Program-made: the position numbers and the translations under genes
The notes under the pieces: model-generated
The model's input: only the letters and a program-made list of their open reading frames with translations
Databases searched by the model: none
What the model was told of the DNA's origin: nothing
Assembly (NCBI GenBank): GCA_036320915.1
Contig: JAXBDG010000007.1
Coordinates: 1,922,001 to 1,986,000 of the forward strand
Source: Linnemannia elongata
Taxonomy: Eukaryota; Mortierellomycota; Mortierellomycetes; Mortierellales; Mortierellaceae
DNA length: 64,000 nucleotides
Reading direction: 5' to 3'
Shown: positions 45,602-55,692 of the stretch, piece by piece
How positions within the stretch are numbered: position 1 is the first letter of the stretch
Layout of the letters: each line of letters starts with the position of its first letter

Positions 45602-48600
45602 ATGACCAGCACTGTATCAGACAACAAGACCCTTTTTGTCATCAAGAACGTCGACTCAAAGTATAACGAGTCTCATCCTTTGTGTTTTTGTGCATCATTG
45701 CATCAAAGGAGAGAGTTTAAATAATGGTGGCGCTTCTTGGACTCTGGCTACGCGAACTCACTATAAGCCCTTTGCTGATATAACTTCCGCTAATCTAGAC
45801 TCACAAAAAAGGAGGTAGCGACACATTTAGGATTAGCTTACGAGGCATTGAGTCGGGAACAATCCTTTAACGGCGGCAACAGCGAGATTTGTGCCTATCA
45901 GGCTAGTGTTGGGTCTCTGGATGAAGCCATGGCCGTTTTCATGTAAGGAAAAACACAGAAAACAGATAGGTCGCGGCTATTCCTCCCTTTTCTCAATCAC
46001 GGTCGAAATAAAGGCGAGCTCATTGCTAACTATTTTTTTTATGTTATGCATCGCGTTCGGGGGACACACAGCAAACACAACTTCACGTTGTTAGGAGACC
46101 ATGAGATTTTCTTGGAGTTTCGACCAGGACACATCTACAACCGGATACCGGAACTCGAGCTCGTCACATGGGAAAAAGTGCCATCAAAGGTAATGATCTT
46201 CGTAAAGCCACAGTGTTTGCAATATGCACGCGGTATCGATCAAGGAAGAAATATTTGGCTAACATTTCCCCCCACCCTCCTCGCTTTTTGTTATGGACCA
46301 ACTTATAGGCCTTCTACAATGCGCTCATGCGATACGGGCAGGTCGTTTCAGGTGAGTTTTACGAGTCTTTCTTGTCTGGAAGCTCACTGTCTGCCGACCC
46401 CAAGTAGAGAATACTCTGAGAGGCTAAAAGATCTAACGGCCAAATTTTGTATGTTCACACGTAGTGTTCTCGACCGGAAAAAATCATCGTGGAGAGTACC
46501 AGCACAGCGTGTTTTTTACAACAAAGAATGGAGCATGGGTTGGACACAAAGCTATTGCAGGAAAGCATGTATGCACAAAGTTGTTCTGATATATCCTTCC
46601 ATGTCAGGGTATACTATTCTCGATGTTCCAAAAACTGAGTGCCGTTCTCACTAACCGACTCACTTGTCTAACCATGTTTTGATTATTGGGATGGTTCATA
46701 GCTTTCCACAATCGGAGGCATGTCTGTGAGAGCAGTTGGGACGAGGAGCATACAGGAGACAAACCCGGACTTTTGGACTCCACCGACAAAGCTCAAGAAG
46801 CCACAGCCAAAGGGCAACCTGATCGGAGTACCGTCCAACTCTCCATCATCGAGAAGGCTCTCAGGAACAACACTCATCGGTTCAACGGCATCAATAGTAA
46901 AAGCTCCACCATCGATCGTTTCGGTAATGCGGATCAAATTATAGACGTCGAGTTTCATCGACGGTGCCTTAGTCGTATCAGAAAAATGACACAATGGTTT
47001 CGACTATCGAATGGAAGGACATTGTTAAAACCTAAGAACTAAACCATCGTTCATTTACTTCATCGTCTTATACCTTGCCTTAACTTAACAACAATTACTG
47101 TAGGTTTCCCCAAAGGATGTAGTGACAAGTTCCAGCATAAAGCTCTACAACCGCACTCCGGTCCCATCGACAGTTCCCGCTAAGAGACAACACTACCTTA
47201 GCAAAGTGGATAATACAAATTACTCATCTGCCAAGGAACAGCGCGCCCATATTGACCTCCGCAAAAACAGACCCATTCCGTCTTTTCACATCAGTCATCC
47301 AGGTAACCTTCCGGGCCGAAATTACTACGAAGATAACGCCAGTCAGAGCGGCACGCGGCAGGATTGGTATAGCACTGCCTTTATCTGCTATGAGTCCTTG
47401 TACAACCAGTCGTCAATATCTGATGAAGGAAGCCTCTCCATGTCGACAGTTGCCTGGGGATCTCAGTTGGACATTTCGACCTTTCAACTTCACTATGGTA
47501 AGAGGAAAAGGATCGACGTGCGCCTGAAAAAATTGGTTGGCATTGATTTGATATTGTACACCTTGGTATTGACGCGCTTTTTGTCCTCTTTTTTGTAGGA
47601 TCACTGTTCGTTCCTAATGGCAAAAAGGAAGAAATACCGGTAGCGTCCAGCATGACGGTGGAGATGAGGCAATACGGAGACAAGGAGTCTGCGGCCGAGG
47701 TGCTTGCTATCCGGAACGACGGATGTTTGCCTTCAATAGCCAAAGTAAGTGCCTATAATCGTCAATAGTCACTGCTCGAGCCACTACTTTTTCAGCGGTT
47801 GCGACTGTCGATGACAACGTATGCTGACTAACACATAACTTTACATATTTGATATTGGTTGTAGGCGATGCGGGAAGGCGCCAATGTGGCATCGCGTGGT
47901 AAAATCATGTCAATGAAGTAAGTCTTTTAAGACGCTGGCGATACATACTATTGTTTGACATGCTTTGATAGCAGATACTGACAAAGGTTTAATATTTGCC
48001 ACTAAATTCTTTAAGGTCTTTGGAGTCCGGTCATCTTGTCACATCTTCTCTGACAAACAATCGGCATAAGGGACTCTTCTTGTGGGACATGAAGGGCGAA
48101 GCTGAGGATGCCAAGGTTCCTCTTGTCAAACTGTCAACCGAGCAGTCGGGTACGCCTTGGATCGACGCCAAAGGCATGGATGTTTGTAGTGTCGATTCCT
48201 ATGGTGTTATAAACAGCTATGACCTGACGAAAGCTGTCAACTCTTATCGTGGATCAACCACTACAGTCGAGCATGCACACACCACCACGATTGATAATGA
48301 TTACTCGTTCCACTCGACCTGCATCTCGCTCAATGCTCTGGATTCGACCATTCTTGTGGGGTCTGGAGAAGTTGCGCAGATTGCATGTTGGGACACAAGA
48401 TCCCCTACCGCCGCTGCTACAACATCCTTTGCGTGTCAATTTAAGTCGAGCACGTCGAGCGGACTACGGTCTTTCGATCCGATCTATGGTATCGAGTGGA
48501 ACCCGCTCAAGTCGAACGAGTTCATGACCGTACACCCGCACACCATTCGCGTCTGGGACACAAGAAAGATGAACAACGATGCAAGTCGGTCGGTTCTTTT

Positions 48601-49248
48601 TATTGCACTTCACCTCTTACATTCCATAACTTGTTCTAACAGAGAGACACCTGTCTTTTTTTGTTTGCTTTGTGTATTATAGGCGTACGCCACGTTCCAC
48701 AGCATGGGCAGCGGCGAAACTATGAGGAAAGCTCTATGGAATCCTCGTCGCCCGGATATTATTGCCAGTCTGAGCGTAGCTGGCCAGGTCAAGATCTGGA
48801 GACTCAACAAATTCGACTGTCCTGCCGATCCTACCACTTTGGTCCAGAAGCCCGAGCTTCTCTTTGTTCATCGTGGCCAAGAGTACGTTCACATTGCATT
48901 TGTTTCTTTGGACCACGATCTTACACGTCTTTCTTGACTTACATTTTCGTCCTCGTCTTTTTCTTCTATCAACTTACTCCCGCTTGACAGATTGATGGTT
49001 TCAGACTTTGCCTGGTGCCCATACAGTGCGGAAGACGTGATCGCTACTGTGTGTCCGAGTTCGCCTTATCGAGCTGGAAACATCCAAGGTGCGCTTTCAC
49101 AAGCATTGTGTATTCGTGCCCTATCGTGTTTTGCTTTGTTCCCGAATTTTTAAATGTACTAACTAATACCCCTACTGAATCGACGTTGGACTTAATAGTC
49201 TGGAGGCCGAGAAACCTTCATAGCAGCGACGAGAATGGCGAACCATGA
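45602..49248 (+). CDS. RRM-like plus WD40-repeat protein, 13 exons
   Basis: Exons: 45602-45660, 45799-45942, 46072-46189, 46309-46351, 46465-46568, 46702-46923, 47104-47497, 47599-47744, 47865-47917, 48016-48580, 48683-48882, 48991-49088, 49199-49248. All phases match, 731 aa. Residues 10-75 (KTLFVIKNVDSKLTKKEVATH) and about 98-155 (ALMRYGQVVSVFSTGKN, HSVFFTTKNGA) look like two degenerate RRMs. Residues 155-330 are basic and Ser/Pro-rich. From about 365 a WD40 propeller is visible by its blade ends: GLFLWDMKG, IACWDTRSP, TIRVWDTRKM, QVKIWRLNKF, IQVWRPRN. The C-terminal blade (LLFVHRGQE, SDFAWCPYS) recalls RBBP4/MSI1-type propellers. Function unknown; an RNA- or RNP-linked scaffold is inference. 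The intron after exon 10 is GC-AG. Confidence 0.75.
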
Positions 49249-49379
49249 TACCTCGCCTCACCGTTTGGATCCCTCCGCAACAAATAAAAGAGTGGGGCAA
49301 CGAGCTTTTCTTTGTAAATTATTTTATTCTTTTGTTTTCACGCAAATCGAAAAAAGCGGTGAAAGACAGAGGAGTGCAC

Positions 49380-50678
49380 TTAAGAGCGCTTGGCAACCTC
49401 GGCCTTGAAGACCTCGGCAATGTTGCCACTCTTGACACCATCCTCGAGGGTCTTGCGGACAGACTCGAGCTGGTCGAGACCCTTGGCACCGTCCAAGAGG
49501 GCATCCAAGAGCTCAAGCTGCTTCTCGACCTCGACGGGGCCGGGGGTCTGATCGGCGGGCAAGAAGTAGTTGTTGTCCTTGATGAGAGCCTTCAAGTTCT
49601 TCTTCTCCTTACGGACAGCGCGCTTCAAGAGCTCCTTGTTCTTCTTGCCATCCTCACGAGCAGCCTTCTCGGCCTCCTCAGCGGCCTTGGCAGCGGCCTC
49701 GGCAGCAATGGCAGCAGCAGCAGCCTCCTCGGCAGCCTTCTTCTCGGCCTCCTCCTTCTCGCGCTTCTTGGCGTTCCTCTGCTTGTTGGCCTGCTCCTTG
49801 AAGATCTTGATACGGGGATCGATCGAGAGGGCAAGATCAACAATCTCACGGAGACGCTGGTTGTCCTCCTTCTTCAGCTTGGCACGCTCAGCCTTGTTCT
49901 TCTTCTCAAAGTATCTCTTATCATCACGGGAATCGTGACCCTCACCATCCTCCTTGTCCATCCACTCGAAAGTTCTCCACGAATCGAACTTGTACCAGAA
50001 ATCGTAGAAAGACTCGACCTCCTCCTGGCTCGACTCGGCGTTGCCCAACTGGGGGACGGGCTGGTTGTTAGAGAAGCGAGACTCGCGCAAGAAAACGGGT
50101 CCATAGAGCTTGTAGAAATCACCCTTGGACTTTGCGTTAGGGACAGAGTCCGAGACGGCAGGGTCGACGGAATCCCACTGGCGACGCTTGACGGGGTCCA
50201 TGAGGGTCTCGAAGGCCTTCTGGATGCACTTGAAGAAACCATCATCGTGGAGTCCACCGGAGGCAGCCTTCTTATCGGGGTGGTGACGGAGGACCTTGCG
50301 ACGGTGGGCACGACGGATCTGGTCCTCAGTGGCCTTGTAACGGAGGGCGGAAAGACCCAAGACGGCGTACTGATCCTGATCCTTCCAGTCCTTAGGGTCG
50401 CGACGGAGCATGGCGGGGTCCTCGGGCTCATCACCGAGGTCAGAGTCGTCCTGGGCGGCGCCGTTAGCAGCCTTAGCGGCGGCCTCAGCCTCGTTGGTGG
50501 CCTTCTCGTCCTCGGAGAAGGTGCGCGAGTGAATGTGGCGGCGCGCATGGGCCAAGAAGTGGCGACCAGCGGGCTGGATTGTGGCCTTGACGGGGGTGGT
50601 GATCTTGGCGTGGAAGACCGAGGTCTTGTCGGCAGACCAGCTCTTGGGGGGCGAGGGGAGGAGGAAGTCCATGACCAT
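49380..50678 (-). CDS. ZUO1: Zuotin, ribosome-associated J-protein (DNAJC2/MPP11 family)
   Basis: Single exon, ATG at 50678, 432 aa, matching yeast Zuo1 length. The J domain (about 103-170) starts QYAVLGLSALRYKATEDQIR and has the HPD motif at 133-135 (RHHPDKKAAS). Then comes the zuotin homology region (YKLYGPVFLRESRF, FWYKFDSWRTFEWMDKEDGE) and a long Ala/Glu/Lys-rich charged helix (about 270-365) that binds ribosomes, followed by a helical C-terminus. Zuotin pairs with the Hsp70 Ssz1 as the ribosome-associated complex, stimulates Ssb at the tunnel exit and helps nascent chains fold. No SANT domains are present, unlike animal MPP11. Strong codon bias makes the opposite strand open across the whole gene. 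Confidence 0.95.
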   Translation of the reverse strand: MVMDFLLPSPPKSWSADKTSVFHAKITTPVKATIQPAGRHFLAHARRHIHSRTFSEDEKATNEAEAAAKAANGAAQDDSDLGDEPEDPAMLRRDPKDWKDQDQYAVLGLSALRYKATEDQIRRAHRRKVLRHHPDKKAASGGLHDDGFFKCIQKAFETLMDPVKRRQWDSVDPAVSDSVPNAKSKGDFYKLYGPVFLRESRFSNNQPVPQLGNAESSQEEVESFYDFWYKFDSWRTFEWMDKEDGEGHDSRDDKRYFEKKNKAERAKLKKEDNQRLREIVDLALSIDPRIKIFKEQANKQRNAKKREKEEAEKKAAEEAAAAAIAAEAAAKAAEEAEKAAREDGKKNKELLKRAVRKEKKNLKALIKDNNYFLPADQTPGPVEVEKQLELLDALLDGAKGLDQLESVRKTLEDGVKSGNIAEVFKAEVAKRS

Positions 50679-50872
50679 GTTGGGCGATGTGAGAGGGGAG
50701 GGTATGAGGTGAGGATGAAGGAAAGGTACAAATCTGATCTTTTTCTTTCCTTACGAGCAGAGTCCGTTCGCAGCTTCAAATTTTTTTTACGGTTGTGATT
50801 GCTCTGAGGGTGAACGATTATTCTATGCGATTCGGTTTATTCTAATACGTCACTCTATCAGGGTCTAATTGT

Positions 50873-52275
50873 TTAGTCAAAGTATTCGGTCTTGGCTCCC
50901 TCCTCTACGACATCCAGGACCTTGTACATGCTCTTGATGCCGCCGTTGGGCTGGCTCGTAAAGATATCTTGAACGGCTGCTGCAATCTGCTCAAAGTTAT
51001 CGGTGGCTAATACGAGAATGGTGGGGCCAGCACCGCTGAGGCAGATACCGACAACACCGGGGTATGTCTTTGGTGTGATCTTTTCCAGCATCTCTGCCAT
51101 TCCAGGGATCTATTTAATCATAGTGGTTGGTTGAAGTTTAAGGATGGTTAGGTTGATATGAATTGTGCCTGAAAAATACAATTAATAAATAAACACCCAC
51201 TAAGAGGACCAATTGAAATGGCAAGATGAAGGATTGACTTACGAGGTGTTTCCTGTAGGGCTGGTGGACCTTGTCGCTCATGGCCTTGTGGATCAGATCG
51301 GCATTGACAGGTGTGCGCGCCAGAGCTGTGGTCAAGACAGCAATACGCTGCAAGTTATAGATCTAGAGATACAAAAAGAAATGAAAAATTAAGGTTGCAT
51401 TGACGTTTTGTTAGAAAAGAGGGGAGCAAAAAAAAAAAGATAAAAAGAAAGCGTCGTTCCTTGTCCAACATGCCCGCCCCTTTTTGTCCAATCCTGCAAA
51501 AATGTTGTACTCCCAGATAAGAAAACAAGCGATGAGTAAGAGGATCATCGGAAAAAAAGGGATCAATTGGACAAACAGGCTGACAACTTACAACATCAGC
51601 ACGCTGGTACATGTCAGGAAGGACAGCTCTGGCATCCTCGGTCGCGACCTCAAAGTCAGGGATAACAGCAATAGCCTTGATCTCCTTGGTCCATCCCAAC
51701 TGAATGTAGTGTCCAATGTCAGTGATGGGTGTAGGGGGTTGTGCGGCTCCGTTCCTGGTAGGCTCTGATCGGGGAATGCTAGGAGGATCCAACTCCTCAG
51801 GCTCCAACTCTCTCAAGAAGCTGGCAACAAATCCACCAAAGAGAGCAGGGGCGACGTTGTCGGGGTGACGCTCAACCATCAGACAGTAATCCAGCATGCG
51901 ATCGTTGGTCATCTGCAAGTTGCCCGCAGCGTTGGCCAACACAACTCCTGCAACGACGGCAGATCCCGAGGAACCCAAACCACGGCCGAGGGGGATGGGG
52001 TTGGTGACATGGATCTTGAGTGGGGGCAGGGAAGTAATGCCATAGGTCGAGAGGACATAGAGGGCGGTCTTGGTGATCAAGTTCTTTTCGGCGACCAGAG
52101 GCACATCCTTAGCGCCCTCGCCCTCGTAGGTCATCTGGAGACTAGATCCTGCAGGGAGACGTTCACAGTCAAGAGTTAAGTAAAGCGAGTAGGCAATACC
52201 GAGGACGTCGAAGCCAGGGCCGATGTTGGCAGAGGTGGCGGGGACGGTGATCTTGAACTTGTTGTGAGTAGTCAT
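50873..52275 (-). CDS. THR1: Homoserine kinase (GHMP kinase family)
   Basis: Three exons: 51592-52275, 51243-51362, 50873-51109, all joined in phase 0, 346 aa. The N-terminus FKITVPATSANIGPGFDVLG is the family opening; PLGRGLGSSGSAVVAGV is the ATP-binding GHMP loop; VERHPDNVAPALFGGFV and, near the end, GICLSGAGPTILVLA are the other conserved blocks. The enzyme phosphorylates L-homoserine to O-phosphohomoserine, the step before threonine synthase in threonine biosynthesis, in the cytosol. The family length is about 300-370, so it is complete. The start ATG at 52275 gives MTTHNKFK. Upstream is a CT-rich (minus-strand) leader. Confidence 0.95.
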
Positions 52276-52861
52276 TGCTGATGTGTGTTGTTGAATCCGA
52301 ATCGAGTCGAGTGAGGAAGGAGGGAGGGGAGGTAGGAAGGTGATGAGAGGAAGGGAGGAGGAGAAAGAAAGAAAGGAATGAAGGGAGAGAAGAAGAATGA
52401 AAATAAAGGTAGCTATGGGTCAGCGAGAGAGAGAGTGCCAGTAAAGGAGAGATATGACTTGCTTGGTTCGGGCGTTGACTCACCCACAAAAAAACAAGTA
52501 GTCAATTGAATAAAAAACACATAGTACAGTACAGTACACAAACAAAAGCGCCGATTTGTCGAGAGATGGCGAAACAGGTGGAGACGAGCACTCCTCAAGA
52601 AGTACTCCTGGTTGCATATCCAATTCGAAGAGTAATGAATGCGTTCCTGGTCCATCCGACCCCCCCAACACATCGTTCCCTGCACCCTGGCACGGACAGT
52701 GCTCGTCGTCACTATCATGCACACTTATTCTCACACAAACGCTTTTCTCAACTTGACCCTCGCTCTTTCTTCATCTCTACTCCACTTCCTGAACATTCAA
52801 ATTGCATTTTTTTTACGTGTATTAGATAAGATGAAAGGACAGAAGTGTCTATAGTGGACTC
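52276..52861. other. Upstream region of the homoserine kinase gene
   Basis: 586 bases between the THR1 start (minus strand) and the 3' end of the YTP1-like gene (minus strand). 52290-52440 is purine-rich on the plus strand, i.e. a CT-rich leader for THR1. No further gene seen. Confidence 0.45.
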
Positions 52862-54776
52862 TTATTCCTCCAGCTCCAGGAACCCACTCATCTCAATATC
52901 ATTACGGTTCAATGCCTGTCCGCGATCCTCAGAGTCAACCCTCGTTCGGACACGGTTGTACGTCTTGGCACTGACACCATTGCTTCCCGAGGGCTTCTTC
53001 TTTCCAGCCTGTGTCAAGAACATCATGTACAAGACCGAAAAGAACGCGAGTGACATGATCCAGTTGATATACGTGCTTGGATCCGACAGATAATACATGA
53101 TGATGTTGAGCTGCTCTTCGTGTGCCGACTGGAACAGCAATCCTGCAGAGATGATCCCCAGTGCAGAGAGGAAACCAAAGAATGCTGACACGGGGGTCTC
53201 GCCCTTCGCCAATCCTGGAATGTTGTCGCTGCCAGGGCCAGCATGACGGGTCTTGGTCTTGTCCTGAACATCGTCATCTTCCTCCATACCACCATCTTCG
53301 CTCAAAGGTGAAACTGAAGGACGAAGCGCCAACTGGATCAAACGACAGACACCTCCCAGCATTAGAGAATATCCAAAGAAGGTGTGGATCCTGGTGGCAA
53401 ACATGTAGTACTGAGCATGCTGCCCCATGGCGTATCCTGTCAAGATAATCAAAATGGCGGGGATAGGGTTCTTGCGAATCATGAATTGGGCAAGTGGGCT
53501 GTACTGGGACTCGAGCAGCAACGAGAGCAATCCTCCTGCAAACCAGAGCATTCCTAATGAGGTGTGTTGCAAGTCCTTTTGTGTCCGGGTGAGCATTAAA
53601 AATGGAAAGTAAAAAGTGTTAGTGGATCGATTCGACTTTGTGCTACTCGTCCGTTTGAACTTTCTTCAGCCCAATGAATGTTAAAAAGAACGGCGTCAAC
53701 TTACAGAGTGTGACCAGCGTGTGCCCCATTGGTGAAGAGCTGTAAAGTTGATGACGCCCCAGACAGTCATGACCAGCGACTCGAGCTTTTCAGGGCGAGT
53801 AACTCCAGGGAACGATCCAACCAGATACGCAATGTAGATGCCTCCATACCACCAGAAGGAACCACCCTATTCAGAAATGAATTAAAATCACAATAAGTAA
53901 GAGCTCAGACTATAACAACTCCTACGTCCTTTTGTTCAAACCACACAACAATTGCTAGATAGGACGTACCATGACAATGTGGGAAGCGCACTGAGCAAAA
54001 GCCTGACCAGGGCAAGCGCTCAAAAGTTTGATGAATCCCAAGACGATCTGAATGTAAGCAAGAATGAGATGGGCTTTTCCAAGGTACGAGTGGATTTTGC
54101 GGGGCAATTGACCAGAGAGCCAGGCCAGGCGCAGTCTTGGGTTGGTCTTTGTCAGCTTGCGATAAACGCCCATGCCGACCTGGACAAAGAGGAGGATCAG
54201 AAGCAGGTTGCCCATGGCTCCATGAGCAGAGATGTTCCAACTCCATCCATAGTGTTCCGCAGAGGTATCTCCTGCCTGTCTCTTGGTGATGTCATTCATC
54301 CCGGGCATGTTCCCCATATCGGCACCTGCTCCTTCTTCGTTGTCGTGATCGTGCACGCCTTCGCCAATGCCAAACATATGGTGTCCGTATCCGAAAAAGT
54401 ACCCTGCCATGGCGACCAGGAACATGAGAGTGTTGACGGGGACATGGTACTTGTGTCTCCGAATTCCCAGCTATGTGGGCGATTTGTTGTTCAAAAGAGG
54501 ATAGAAAACAAATGGTCAGTGGTCGAAGTACATTACAAAAGAAAAAAATAGAAAAAAAGAAAAGAGCGAAGGGAAGGCGGGGGGCTGTTGTGATATAAAT
54601 AAACACCGAGACTTTGACAAGAAGTACTGGCTGTAGTTTTTTACCATGATGCCGAGGGGCATAAGGATTCCGTATGCGGTGATCATGCAGGTGACATGAA
54701 TGATGATGAGTGGATTTGAGACGTGGTCCTGGTCGAGGGCATGTGCGTGCGGGTTGTCGTCGTTCATGTGGTCCAT
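52862..54776 (-). CDS. YTP1-like multi-pass membrane protein
   Basis: Exons 54645-54776, 53970-54470, 53705-53866, 52862-53575, all phase 0, 502 aa. ATG at 54776 in good context (CCACC before). About ten hydrophobic segments are present: IIIHVTCMITAYGILMPLGI, TLMFLVAMAGYFFGYGHHMF, NLLLILLFVQVGMGVYRKL, FMIRKNPIPAILIILTGYAM, GFLSALGIISAGLLF. The N-terminal half has a cytochrome b561/ferric-reductase-like His pattern (HVTC, HGAMGN, HSYLGKAHLILAYIQ), and the C-terminal half matches Ytp1. In yeast Ytp1 is a poorly characterised membrane protein with similarity to mitochondrial electron-transport proteins; heme binding here is inference. The C-terminal tail is cytosolic-looking and acidic. Confidence 0.82.
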
Positions 54777-55692
54777 GGTGGGCTTGCTTGTTCCTTATGG
54801 ACGATAGCTATGGGTAGAGTGGGGAGAGGGAAAGGGAGCGATGAAGAACAAAGACAAAAAAAGGGTATAGATGGAAGAAAGCCAACAACAGTTGGAGTAA
54901 AGACAGGGGAGAGAGGGGATAGGAGGAGGAGGACTGTCGACAGGAGTGGGGAAGAGAGGATGGGGGAGGGGGAGAGTGGAGAGGGGAGAGGAGTAAAGGA
55001 GGAAGAAGAAACGGTAGAGACAACGACCAAAGGTGAGAGAGATCCAAACAGAAGGGAAAAGACGAAAAAGACCGAGGATGAGGCTGATGAGTTTGTTCTC
55101 AGCCCAGGCCCAGCAGACGAATAGATAAATGAGCTTTGCAAATAAATTCATTTCAGGACATTAGTTTTGCCGATAGAAGAAAAGGAAGGGAGGGAGCACA
55201 AACCTAGAACCCAGAACTAGAAAACGTGCGAAAAGAAAAACACGAAGAGATGCAATTGAGAGAGCTAGAGCCATTACGCGTAGAGTGTCAATGCTCAACC
55301 GGCGTTTGCACAACTGATGGTGCCTGAATCGAATTCGACACATAAAAGACGATAACAGTGTAAGGTTGTTAGAATTCGATCACCTTCGCATTCTCATCTC
55401 GCCTTCTCTATATCTCCTTGCTCTCTTCCTATTCTTGATTATATTCCCTGCTCACTCTTTACTTCCTTCGCTTTCAGACCTTCCTCACCTCAATCCTTCA
55501 TCCACTCCTCTATCTTCCTCTCTCTCTCTCATCAATCTCTTCGTTATCAATGGCGAAGCACTCAAGCCTTATTTGCACTTTCAACTAGAAAAAAACAATT
55601 AAAGTCACACCCACTTTCGCCAATTCTTCGCTACACTCTTTTAATTTACGGTACTCAAATATCAATGCCATTCTTTTATTTACTTGGTCACT
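54777..55692. other. Upstream region of the YTP1-like gene and an orphan CT-rich leader
   Basis: 54800-55100 is purine-rich on the plus strand (CT-rich leader of the minus-strand YTP1-like gene). 55375-55545 is CT-rich on the plus strand like the leaders of plus-strand genes, but the ATG after it (55550) opens only 12 codons. The 3' end of the minus-strand F-box gene follows at 55693. Confidence 0.45.
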
